Below, in pieces: positions 43,801 to 53,005 of a DNA stretch of 64,000 bases (position 1 is the stretch's first letter; each line of letters begins with the position of its first letter). The position numbers were made by a program, and so were the translations under genes. The notes under the pieces are model-generated. The model was not told the DNA's origin and ran no database searches. It saw only the letters and a program-made list of their open reading frames with translations. Origin of the DNA: Balanoglossus misakiensis (taxonomy: Eukaryota > Hemichordata); NCBI GenBank assembly GCA_040954595.2, contig CM082576.2:9796001-9860000 (forward strand), given 5' to 3'.

Positions 43801-46800
43801 CATTAAAAATCATAAGAATTTTAAAAAAATAACCATAAATGCTAAAAAATGCTACAAAAGTTGACAAATATGTGTAATTCTTATAAATCTGTTATCATTA
43901 ATTGCTGTTCTGTTTTTTTTATAAAAAGATTCTTCTAAATTCATATTGCTGTGACTAAAAAGATAAAAACCAAGTAAATTTTCTCGTAGAAATGTCATCC
44001 CAAATTGTAGAGCAACCTGTAGCGTGATTTAGATGTAATCAAAATCTGTAAACATAATTAACATTCATGCCCAAGTTTCATTATTTATGGAAACAAATAA
44101 CAATTTTTTTTCTGGTTGAGTTTTAATAGAGCAATCACAGAAGGTGGAGGTGGTTCCAGGTATATTTAGAGCTGGAGTGATTTACTTTCATTTGCGCACA
44201 TATGGAGAACTGACCAGCAAAACAGCCAGACATTCAGCAAGATAACAGTCATTTGGTCATGTGTTTGACTAATAAAATGTAGCTAAGTATAGCTGAACTC
44301 CAAGAGTACAGCTGACCTCAGCTGTTAAAATCAGCTGCTGTTGTATAGAGGGAAGGAACAGCCCGTGGCTAAAATGTATCAAATCACCAAATTACTTGAT
44401 AACCGTGCTGATTGACTGGCTTTTTTGGAAGTCCTGTTTCACCATTTGCGTGGGATGAAAGCATATTACTCCTGCTGTAAAGCGCTTGTGTTTTAGTGGA
44501 TGCTTTTATTGTTCATTGCAATACACATTCTCACAATCACCACCAACAACAACACCAGTTTGTGTGTCAAAACACTGCATGCACTGTGGTCATATCAAAC
44601 ACTTACACTCACAGACCACAAACATGCAAGAGTTGCCAAAAGAAAGCAATTCCTTTATTAAAGGATGGATTGGTGTTAGTCACTAAAATAACATACAGCC
44701 TAGACTTTGAATGTACATAATACACCTCAACTTACAAAATCAGTAGTACAGTAATTTAGTTTAGTTTGATGGTGGTGAATTTATAACACAATTATCTTGT
44801 GAGTTAGTGAGTGAGTGAATAAGAGAGTGAATGAATGAATAGCTTTGTCAGTTGGTTATTTAGATTGTCCTTCCCTATTCCTCCCAACCCCAAATCTGGT
44901 ACATGTACTGTGTGTGCATGCATGTATTAATGAAGCAGTCCAAACAAAAGTATGGAAGGAGTGTAGATGTAAGATACAACACTTGTTGTGCATTGTGTTG
45001 TCTGGTAGTGGTATGTGTCAATGGTGAAAATGTGAGAATGCAATAACAGTCATTGTGTGGGGTAGTTGTATTTGGAATTGCCCTAAATATATGCCCCATG
45101 TTACAAGTGAGATTCTGATGATATGTGTATACATGATGCAGTTTGAATGTTTGCATGTGTATGTTCAGTTTCATTTCTTTTTGACTGCGAGTAGAGCATC
45201 GAGCAGTGACAATGAATTCTGACTGCTAAAATATATGTAATAAATTCCTGCCGTAGATTTGATGAAGAACTGTAAGCAGCTATTTATTCATGGCATTGTA
45301 ATACATTCCTAAAGCGTTCAGTTATAATTGCATTGGAAGATCAATTTATTGCCCATTAGAATATTTCTATGTAATTATTTGCTTCATTCAGTATATGTAT
45401 TGGGAGAAATATGATATGAAGGTGACAGAGAAAAAAAAAAAAAAATTCAAATATCATAATTGTATGTTTGCCTGTATTGAAATTTAAATTCATATAAAAA
45501 CATGGTAATTTTTTATGTTTTTAGCATACCATGGAAAATTTCAATCGGGCACATTGATTTAAAATGTGACAAATTAATCTTGGATAGAATGAAAAATAAA
45601 CCAAAAATTAAAAATAAATGGCAAACAACATTAATGTACAACAATCCACTTTGCAGGCCGGAATGACAGCACCAGTGAGAACAGCTCACCAACCCATTCT
45701 GTCACATTGCGTAGCCGGGCTAGAAGCCAAGATGGCTTGGAGAGAATTTCTACGTCCAGGAGTAGGGCTGCCAGACGTGCACGAACGGAACGACACCTGC
45801 CTGCTTTGCCCACCGGAAAGACGCCTTCCAGTACGACTGTTGAGACTGCATCATCATCATTAACCACCACTACCACCACCACCACCACCACGAGACAAAG
45901 AAGGTCACTTTACGCACCGACAGAAAGTTCTTTGGCCAAGATAACGGCTTCATTGCACTCAGAGTCTTCGAATTCCCCGCGGAATCGCCGCCTGAAGTCG
46001 CAGTCCTCGACGGAATTGATATCGCCCGAGAGTGAGGAAAACGGCTACTCCAGCAGGTTCTCCAAGGAGGCCGAGGACAAGCTGTCGATGCCTCCGCCGG
46101 CGACGACGTCAGTGGTGGCAAAAGTGAAAACTACCAGCAGGCGGTCCATGTCCGATCCGCGCTCTCGCAATTACAGCAAAGCCCGACGCTTTCAGCCCAG
46201 TTCGCCCACCAAGGACCCCAGCCGCAGCCTGACGATCACCGACCCGACCGAGGTGGCAGAGTTCGTGGCACAGAGCCACAGGGAGAGCACTGCCACCAAG
46301 CTGCAGCCCAGCATCGATGAAGAGGAGCAACAGAGCACATCCAAGGACCGGTCGTCCACGAAGGCAGAGGCAGGAGTGGAAACCGGGACGACGGCGGGGA
46401 ACGACGTGAAGTGTAACGGGACGGGAAATCAAGAGATCGCATGCGACACGTCGACAGGCGCTACACTCGAGAATGGACCGACACTTGACGCGGGATGTCC
46501 TCTTGAAGTCGCGACTGACGACAAAGAAGATCAGCAAGAAAGAAGACTCACCTTCTGTGTGCCACCACCCCCTGACATTACTGTCAGTGAACACGCAACG
46601 TCTTCTGATGCGCAAAAGGAAGATTCTGTTTCCCCAACTGAAGCGTCAGAGAAGGCAAACCTTGGAGGGAAAACTGAAATGCCGGATGCTGCGTCTGTGT
46701 CTGTGGAGACAAAACAGCAGCAGAAGAGTGACACTGTACTCGACGAACAAAGCCAGGATGCATCCAAAGAAGAAGAGGACAGACCTCCTGTTTGTGAGGC

Positions 46801-47515
46801 TGAAAGTCCGACAGCAATATCGCCCAATGCTGAAAACATGGAAAGTAAGTACTAAGTTAGCTGTGGCTTTTGTATTGACTGTGTAATTGGAAAAGAGTGT
46901 GACATTGTTGACTAAAATCCTGATGTTGATGTTTCTCACAGGTAAGCCTCCATTGACCGTTGAAGAATGCACAAGGACTGCAGATGAACTTCACAGGGCA
47001 TTCACCAAAGCTGTCAAGCTACATACAGACGTAAGTATCCAAAATAGAAAAAAAATCCTGAATCATCCAATCATACTCAATTCAGTTCAGTTCAATTGGA
47101 TTCTCATTGCTGGATTTGGTAGTTGAAATCAGCTAAGTGTATATTTTGGTCACCAAGCTTTTCACACGTTGAATTTGATTTCTTACAGGTTGTCGGTCAG
47201 AGCAACTGCCAAGAAGAGAAACAGAAGATGTTATCAGTGTTGCTGCCAACCTTCAGAGGAATGCAAGAAACGCTGGCCAGCATTGAACAGTCGCACGACA
47301 TTCCCGCCCAACAACGAAAATCCTCCCTCGATACTTTCTCGACGGTAGAGCTGGGCAAATTGAAGACGTCCATGGCACTGACCGCGCCCACGAGTAACAA
47401 TAATCAGCCGGACACAGAAACATCGTCAGCGCTTTCCCTGTTAGACCACTATTCAGACATGCTCGTCACACTTGTGAAAAACAAAATCACACAGACGGAG
47501 CCCGACGCTTCCTAG
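10875..47515 (+). CDS. MAPKBP1: MAPKBP1/WDR62-type JNK-binding WD40 scaffold (34 exons)
   Basis: Vertebrate MAPKBP1 and WDR62 scaffold JNK-pathway kinases; WDR62 also works at spindle poles. Exons: 10875-10988, 13361-13452, 23600-23662, 24376-24433, 26518-26610, 27753-27869, 28661-28753, 29027-29209, 29739-29899, 30243-30318, 30560-30820, 31121-31187, 31863-32072, 32397-32522, 32733-32803, 33611-33735, 34084-34271, 34428-34491, 35153-35257, 35657-35829, 36152-36216, 36411-36564, 38184-38227, 39602-39637, 39881-40000, 40345-40610, 40884-41014, 41459-41762, 41934-41994, 42248-42313, 42483-43245, 45657-46844, 46942-47030, 47189-47515. They total 6054 nt in one continuous frame: 2017 residues and TAG. 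Hallmarks include [56 protein letters not shown] and CGADKSI. The length exceeds the roughly 1500 of the human paralogs because of long disordered exons. An unduplicated ancestor of both paralogs is likely. Confidence 0.95.
10989..13360 (+). other. MAPKBP1: MAPKBP1 intron 1
   Basis: A 2.4-kb intron after the 38-codon first exon. No coding exon, RNA gene or clear transposon was recognised. A (AGT)n-like run lies near 12788-12806. Confidence 0.7.
13453..23599 (+). other. MAPKBP1: MAPKBP1 intron 2, about 10 kb
   Basis: This is by far the largest intron, separating the exon ending ...LIAYPAG from the exon beginning [12 protein letters not shown]. It holds scattered TACATGTA-type palindromes (for example near 17503-17519), a CT-rich tract at 19649-19741 and many short open frames without family similarity. 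No nested gene is supported. Its size and place near the 5' end make it a candidate home for enhancers, but none is identified by sequence alone. Confidence 0.7.
19649..19741. repeat. CT-rich low-complexity tract
   Basis: About 93 nt dominated by CTCTC and CCCTC words on the + strand with few interruptions, followed by an A run. It is a polypyrimidine microsatellite-like tract inside MAPKBP1 intron 2. Confidence 0.85.
24434..26517 (+). other. MAPKBP1: MAPKBP1 intron 4
   Basis: A 2.1-kb intron between the exon ending ...YIVTGE and the exon beginning SGHMPAV. Several open frames on both strands (the longest on the minus strand, 25793-26272) lack family similarity and splice context and are treated as chance. 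Confidence 0.7.
26611..27752 (+). other. MAPKBP1: MAPKBP1 intron 5
   Basis: A 1.1-kb intron. The part near 26640-27010 is locally richer in GC than its surroundings and could be an old mobile-element relic, but no terminal repeats or tRNA-like boxes were found. No exon is seen. Confidence 0.65.
27882..28035 (+). mobile_element. hAT-like MITE fragment
   Basis: It begins CAGGGTTCGTGCACTCCTTG and continues with CTTGAAAATCCGGGAAAG-type words, then TCCTGGACATGTACTGGAAT and GTGGAATTTTGAAT. This wording matches a dispersed short hAT-type element known from many animal genomes (terminus CAGGGTTCGTACA). The right terminus was not found, so it is probably truncated; the end given is approximate. It starts 12 nt after the donor of exon 6. 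Confidence 0.5.
31250..31261. repeat. Poly-G tract
   Basis: Twelve consecutive G residues in a MAPKBP1 intron. Similar G or C runs occur at 38602-38614 (C13) and 41250-41263 (G14). Confidence 0.9.
36565..38183 (+). other. MAPKBP1: MAPKBP1 intron 22
   Basis: A 1.6-kb intron between the exon ending RLAECM and the exon beginning DRRRLTVEQ. No extra exon or transposon was recognised. Confidence 0.7.
38184..38266 (+). other. MAPKBP1: MAPKBP1 exon 23 with two in-frame donor choices
   Basis: The exon opens with [16 protein letters not shown] donor (GTAAGC) follows at 38228; a second, better consensus donor (GTAAGT) follows at 38267. Both leave phase 0, so use of the distal donor would add 13 residues ([13 protein letters not shown]) without a frameshift. 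The added piece is amphipathic and could lengthen a short helix. Which is used cannot be told without transcripts. Confidence 0.6.
38615..38699. mobile_element. Short TTAA-flanked inverted-repeat element
   Basis: An 85-bp unit begins TTAAAGGGCC and ends GGGCCTTTAA. The inner arms CATGAGCTGCAACTTTT and AAAAGTTGTAGCTTGTG are imperfect reverse complements. TTAA at both ends is the target-site signature of piggyBac-type elements, so this is a candidate piggyBac-derived MITE; the family is inferred only from the ends. It lies in MAPKBP1 intron 23, next to a poly-C tract. Confidence 0.55.
39602..39637 (+). other. MAPKBP1: MAPKBP1 36-nt microexon (exon 24)
   Basis: Twelve codons ([12 protein letters not shown]) flanked by a pyrimidine-rich acceptor and a GTATGT donor, phase 0 on both sides. 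It is basic and Ser/Arg-rich and could be skipped without a frameshift. Inclusion keeps the whole CDS in frame. Confidence 0.6.
39824..39838. repeat. Short (AC)n microsatellite
   Basis: ACACACACACACAC lies in MAPKBP1 intron 24, about 40 nt before the acidic exon 25. Confidence 0.8.
39881..40000 (+). other. MAPKBP1: Acidic exon 25 of MAPKBP1
   Basis: Forty codons, about residues 914-953. The exon contains a run of about 18 residues made almost only of Asp and Glu after ITVL, then [19 protein letters not shown]. Acidic stretches are typical of the disordered C-terminal half of this family. Confidence 0.85.
40166..40298. mobile_element. Pogo/Tigger-like MITE
   Basis: The ends are inverted: TACAGTCAAACTATATAGTG on the left, and on the right the reverse complement of ACAGTCGAACCTACCTATAG. 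Both arms continue into TGGCCA. The outer dinucleotide is TA on both sides, as for TA-target elements of the Tc1/mariner/pogo superfamily. It is about 130 bp, non-coding, and sits in MAPKBP1 intron 25, 47 nt before exon 26. Confidence 0.65.
41250..41263. repeat. Poly-G tract
   Basis: Fourteen consecutive G residues in a MAPKBP1 intron, about 195 nt before exon 28. Confidence 0.9.
42483..43245 (+). other. MAPKBP1: Large disordered exon 31 of MAPKBP1
   Basis: A 763-nt exon, about residues 1230-1484, rich in Ser, Thr, Glu and Lys. It contains a Val/Thr/Glu repeat ([18 protein letters not shown]) and a Pro/Arg-rich tail with many Ser-Pro sites (SPESPPQ, RSPKPQ). It is predicted disordered and a probable phosphorylation region. 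It is read from an acceptor at 42481-42482 and ends at GTAACC. Clear one-to-one similarity to the human paralogs is not visible here. Confidence 0.85.
43508..43600. mobile_element. Inverted-repeat element of the TAACCCTTTCACC family, copy 1
   Basis: The left end TAACCCTTTCACCCC and right end GGTGGTGAAAGGGTTA are reverse complements over about 13 nt. A related unit with the same end sequence lies at 62155-62257. The flanking target site looks eroded here. A non-autonomous DNA transposon is inferred. Confidence 0.55.
44801..44840. repeat. Tandem GTGA/ATGA tetranucleotide tract
   Basis: Words GTTAGTGAGTGAGTGAAT followed by GTGAATGAATGAATAG form an imperfect tetranucleotide repeat inside intron 31. 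Confidence 0.75.
45657..46844 (+). other. MAPKBP1: Largest disordered exon 32 of MAPKBP1, with poly-Thr tract
   Basis: A 1188-nt exon, about residues 1484-1879. It contains a (CAT)n/(ACC)n trinucleotide stretch (45849-45891) giving Ser residues followed by ten Thr, several Arg/Ser-rich patches ([11 protein letters not shown]) and acidic Ser/Thr-rich regions. A basic patch followed by hydrophobics (KDPSRSLTI, near 46211-46240) resembles a MAPK docking motif loosely, but this is inference only. The exon size explains much of the extra length over the human proteins. Confidence 0.85.
46942..47515 (+). other. MAPKBP1: Conserved C-terminal helical segment of MAPKBP1 (exons 33-34)
   Basis: Residues about 1880-2017, from [20 protein letters not shown] through LHTDVVGQ to [20 protein letters not shown] and a TAG stop. 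It aligns with the end of human MAPKBP1 (a Cys/Glu-rich helix, then a Leu-rich LLEQYSELL-type helix). In the vertebrate proteins this region is reported to mediate dimerisation. Its presence shows that the gene is complete at the 3' end. Confidence 0.9.
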
Positions 47516-50500
47516 GTGCTTTACATCACCACTGGTGTACATATTTATGACAATCAACTGTGGTTCATCTTCAGTGTGAAGGGATGCAGTATATCACCTT
47601 GTGTTTGTTTTAGGGAAGATGAATTTATTTTCCACATGCCCTTTGACACACACACACACACCCACCCCCATGTTGCATGATAAAGTGTAGGTGTCACCCC
47701 TGTTGTTCATTATTGGGGGGGGGGGTCTACTGATTTCATAGACAACTGGGCGTTGGGTACTGTTTTCCATCAACGTGACTGCTCATCCCTGTTCAATGTG
47801 AGCTGTCTCGGATCCGACTGTCCAAGATTGCCAAGTACCACAGCACACACCCCACTGCACTTCGAAAATTGGCATCATTAGCAATGCCAGATATAGTGGT
47901 GAATTGTCGACTTCTCATCCTCACTACTGAACTACATGTGGCTGGAAATCCCCCAAGGCATTGCTTCCATCTCCCTGAGCACAGCCAGTGCTTACTACAA
48001 GCATCTTCCCAATGCCATGATTTCCAGTGCACGCCCATGACACAGTCAATTATCATCATTGTGATTAAACATACAATGTACATTATAAGTACATGTACGT
48101 GTACCATGACAAGTTTGTGTAAATATTGATACGATGAGGAAAAAAACACTACAGCTGAAATGGCTATCCTTTGTATTTTACCCATTGTGAACAATAATCG
48201 ATCAAAGGGCAACTGCAGCATATCATAAGTGACATATTTTTATTTTAAACTGAAAACCTAAGCAGAGTGAGCAGTGAAAGGGTTTGTGATAAAAATGACT
48301 TTTTATTTTCAAGAAAACTTGTTTTTTCAGAAAGGTCTTGCTGAATTGGAAGTATTCAAGCTTTTCCAATAAAGCAGTTGATCATTTAAAGGCCCATATT
48401 TGTTGATGTGGGCATTGCTACAGATCTAAACGATGATCTTGGTTCATGGCCACTTCATTGGAGGAAACGATGAAAGACGACAATCCAGGTTGCTGACATC
48501 CAGGAAGTCTGAACCTGAAGGAAGACTAAAAGTTGACAGTGCGTTACAAGCACAAATATTACTTACACCAGTTTCTCATTTCGTCAACAACACATAATCT
48601 GTAACAATCAGTTATTTTAGCAAGATGACGACTTCAAATCATGATCAATACTCAGTTTGATTCCAGCCAGTCTACGTGTAGTGCTTCCATGCTGGTGTTT
48701 AAATTTTAAAAAAAACTTAAGCATATTTGCCAAATTCTCTTGTGAAATTTCAAGTCAGCAGAACTGGACATTGGTGCTATATGTATATTTTCATGGTATT
48801 TTCATCAAAGTGTGATTTCTGGTGAAAAAAAAGTGTGTTTGTTCATACGGACAATAGTTCAATCACCTTGAAGAAGTCAGCGATGTTACCTTGTCTTGTC
48901 ATGTGTTTTTTATCCACCGTGTCTGTGTTGCTACCAGAGTCTGCTTTTTGTTTTTTGCTTGGATGTTTCACTTTGCGAGATCCAATTTGCAGATGACATC
49001 ATGAAACATTCCGAAGTCTAGCAGTAACCAACACATGTTCTCCGAAAATGGATTACAGACTATAAGACAGATTCAAGGCTCAATAACAGCACATTACCGT
49101 TTTATTTTCTCACACACTTTAGAGGTGCCAATTTGAAATTCCTAAAAGGAGGCAGCTACTAATATTCCCAGAGAATTTCCACACCATCTGTTATATTCTC
49201 ACCCGACTCGAAATGACGGCAAATTTCAATTGGCACACAGGTATCAAACGCCCACTTCCCCATCGTAATCACCAAAACTGCCCGCAGTCGCTATTACTTT
49301 GCTGAACAAGAGAATGATGTATCCTATTTTTTATGGCAGTATTATTTCATATTCAATAATTTGCACCATGTGCATTCTGATTTCTTATTTACATAAATTA
49401 TTTCAGTTGCAATACTTAACGATTCTTCTGGCAGGGTGCTTGGAAAGGTTCCATTTTGTTTTTCTAATCTTAGCTCTCTTTTTTTTCTCAGGATAATATA
49501 GAGTTTGACAGTATTCTTAAAATATTTGGGATATTGTAAGGAATGTTACATTTTGTAATATATGGATTTGTTTTTCTTTTTTACGACTTATTTTCTGTTT
49601 TCATATTGCCTTTTTTAAGTTTCTATTGGTGAATTATGAAGTGTTTGAGGGTTGATTCCAGTATTTTTTTAAAGTCGGGACTATTTGATTTGGCACTTAA
49701 ACTCAAGGGATAAGTTTGACAACTTTTCAAAGTGTGGAGCTAGCAAAAGGTAGTGACATGCCTGAGTTTTGTTAGCCTTGAGCCAGTAATATTGCATGGG
49801 AGCGACCATGGTTTTTGCATATCAGGTTTTGCACAAACTGGTCCCCATCTACAGCACTCCTGTCGAGTGTCGGTATTTTCTCTTTTTTTTATCAAAACAT
49901 AAAGGTCCACCGAGCAAAACATATCTACTGGCATATCAGAACATTGTAAAGCACTATTTTTTTTTCATTTTGGCCAGGTGGCTATAGGTTATAGATATAC
50001 ACACTGCCATGTCATTGCATTGACATTTCAATCAAAATCTATTACGCCACGCGTGTTAAGTTTGAAGGCAAATGGCATGCTTTCACGCTGTCTAACTTTT
50101 CTGTCACCTTTGTTTTTACGCAGTAGATGTCCGTAGGTGTAGTTTGTCTTTAGAAGTACCAGTAGATGCCCAGGATTGCGTTATTTAAGACTTGCAAACA
50201 TGGGCTGTCTTGTGATGATTGACCAGTAGATGTTGAGGAGATAGAATCCCCGCTATATTTGCGTTGGACATTTCATGGCCATCTCTTTGTTACTGGTCAC
50301 TTACAAAAATGACTAAACGTTAGATGGGACATTTTATCCCAAACACTGTCTTTATGCATGGGAGCGCTGGTGTTTGTTGTGTATATATTCAATCATTTCA
50401 TGTAATTTAATTTACTTTCGGGGTTTTAAAAATGTTAACGCCGAATTGAGTACTGCACTGCAGTGTGTCAAACTACGTCTATTTTTGTGATTTTTGGGGT

Positions 50501-50580
50501 GATTTTTGTATGATAAGTATTGAGACAAGTCAAACGGTTTCTTTTTTTTATTTGCTAATAAAATGCAAAATACAAGAAGA
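47516..50580 (+). promoter_or_regulatory. MAPKBP1: MAPKBP1 3' UTR with two candidate polyadenylation signals
   Basis: Downstream of the TAG there is no gene. AATAAA occurs at 48368-48373 (about 850 nt after the stop) and again at 50557-50562 (about 3 kb after). Either could end the transcript, giving short and long 3' UTRs. A short (AC)n tract lies near 47648-47662 and a poly-G run near 47716-47726. Confidence 0.5.
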
Positions 50581-50819
50581 TAAATCGTATGTGGCGTTGT
50601 GTATTTTTAGTAAAGGCATCTGAGAAATTTTCTTGAAAGTTCTTGTTCTTGTGAAAAAAAAATATACAATTAACCACGAAATAAAATTTTCCTTACAAAA
50701 TTACAATTTGTTCGGGGGATAAATTTTCTACTACCTGAATTTAAGTTTGCTTTTTGGGAAAAGATATTGTCTATAAAAATAAAAGTTTAATTTTCGAAAT
50801 AATTAATTATCATTGTCGT

Positions 50820-51241
50820 GTAGAGGCAACGGTACTGAGCAGAGAATGCGCCGGATCATCCTGCTACACCGGATGCAAGCAGGGAGTGACATCATAGGCA
50901 CTGACATAATCTCTTACCTCATTTGGGCTTCACTAGATCTAACGACCTATAAAACGAATGGAAAAACGTGATCAGGGGCCTTGTAAAGGCTACTCTGATA
51001 GCTCTCAAGTTTACAGAGCCCACGCGATTGGCCAGCATTCACCTTTTATACCATCTTCAACGACCTCGAATTCCGCACATCTCTCTGCAGGAGTTAGATG
51101 TGACTGTAACCTAAAATCTAAAGAATGTGTCCTATAACGGAAAATCTGCGCACTTGCGTTCTCACTGTCTAATAAAGTTGAGGGGTTAGCAAACCCAACG
51201 GTCATTCTACTCATTTTGTCTTTTCAATGTGTTCGTTGCAG
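50820..51241 (+). promoter_or_regulatory. Upstream region of SPTLC2-like copy A, duplicated before copy B
   Basis: The block 51098-51241 is nearly the same as 59879-60032 upstream of copy B (shared words include ATAACGGAAAATCTGCGC and GAGGGGTTAGCAAACCCAAC). It ends in a textbook pyrimidine tract and CAG directly before ACCATG, so it looks like the 3' end of an intron in the 5' UTR. A further short block at 50858-50890 resembles 57482-57520 and may be the distal non-coding first exon or promoter. Confidence 0.5.
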
Positions 51242-51244
51242 ACC

Positions 51245-52922
51245 ATGTTGGGAACGGCGAATAAAACGATGTCTTCGTTCGAAAAACCGTCCTTAGTAAT
51301 AGCCGTGATTACTTACATGATCTATAGACTCTTGATACTTGTTGGTCACTGCCGCGATTTCCTTCGGCGGCATGGCATTGATAAGACGGCTTCTTCATAC
51401 GAAAAGGGCAACAAGGTAACACAAATCTTGTCGTACGTATTTTAACTGCTTGCGACTGCAACATACACTACAGTTGCACATGTCAATAGCATAGGAAAGT
51501 GCCGTTTACGTTGTACCACCCTAAAGTGTGTATAATTTTGTCTATGATGTACTGTAGTTTTTGTCTATATTTTATCTGGGTTTTTTTTTCGTGGGATTCC
51601 TGTAACAGGGTTTTGTTCCTTTGTACTCGGACTTTGAAAGTTTATACACCAGAAATGTGTATAGACGCATTCGCGATTGTCTGGACCGACCAATTTGCAG
51701 CGCCCCAGGTGCAACATTTGACATCGTGGAGAGGGTCAGCGAGGATTACAATTGGAACTTCAGGTGAGAAATTGCAATTGGAGCAACATCGAGGCCCACG
51801 TCTCGGGTCTCAATCTTGCACTGTCCGTGTGAAATGGGATGTGGACCAGGATGCGTTCGATCGATAGGGTTGGTCTCTGTCGCTCACTCAGGTTTAGTTT
51901 GATGGTCAATTTGCCTCCGATTGGAACTCACCCTTGTAGATTATAGGGGAAGAAACTAGTAAAATGAAAAAAAAGACGTGCCCGTTGCCAACATTAACAG
52001 TGAGCTAGAGCAGTTACACTTACTTTATAGCGCGTTGCAATTTCAGCTTGACCGGAAAGACTACACGGTGTATCAATCTAGGATCCTACAACTATCTTGG
52101 ATTTGCCGACAATTCGGGATACTGCATTGATGAAACTGAGGCCGCTCTGAAGGAGTACGGGATGGGGGTTTGCAGTACAAGGCGGGAATTAGGTATGAAT
52201 GCAATTGACTGATAGGAGAAACTTATTTGTCTTCAATGCCTTGCACTTTATAGGCCTACCACATAAGTGGAGAGATTACTACTTTTCTCAGAAATGGGTA
52301 CAAAATTTACATATTGTAACTGAAATCTCCTGTTTTTACCAATGGCTATAATTTATTATTCTCGTTGGCAATATCTTGCCAAGGTGACCGATTGTTGTTT
52401 ATCATGAATATTTTGCAATAAAACAATAACATTTATACGGCTTTATAGAATAAGTTGAAATCATTGGAGCACTAACACCATTGCACAATTTGGCTAGGAA
52501 ATTGCAGAGATAGATAGCAAATAAAGTCGTCTGTAATATACACTTTTCTTACATATTCTATAAAGGTAATCTGGCAATCCATGAAGAACTGGAGCACCTT
52601 ATTGCCGACTTTCTTGGCGTTGAGGCCGCCATTGCTTTTGGTATGGGTTTCGCTACCAATGCACTCAACATTCCGACATTCCTTGAAAAGGTCAATAAGG
52701 CCTCAATATTGCTTCATGATCGTGATAAACCTTCTTTTCTTGCACGTTATTTGTAAGAGTCAACCACAGTGCAAAACCACATACAGCTCGAGTATAAGAA
52801 AGTTGAAAATTTGTTTTCCACGTCAACACCTGTAATGCCGTCTACATCTGGGATATTTTGCTCTTTTGAAACACTGGATCAGTCGGTTGTCCACCAATGT
52901 TAGCGGGTAATCAGTTTGTAAC

Positions 52923-53005
<83 letters not shown>

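Larger units (their letters stand above)
43246..45656 (+). other. MAPKBP1: MAPKBP1 intron 31
   Basis: A 2.4-kb AT-rich intron. It holds a short inverted-repeat element (43508-43600), a tandem GTGA/ATGA tract (44801-44840) and a poly-A run near 45432-45445. No coding exon is recognised. Confidence 0.7.

Noticed and set aside
45631-45891. Minus-strand frame with a poly-Val start
   Set aside because: It is the shadow of the ACC repeat in MAPKBP1 exon 32 on the coding strand.
46211-46240. Possible JNK docking motif in MAPKBP1 exon 32
   Set aside because: The match to a basic-plus-hydrophobic docking pattern is loose and such patches are frequent in disordered basic sequence.
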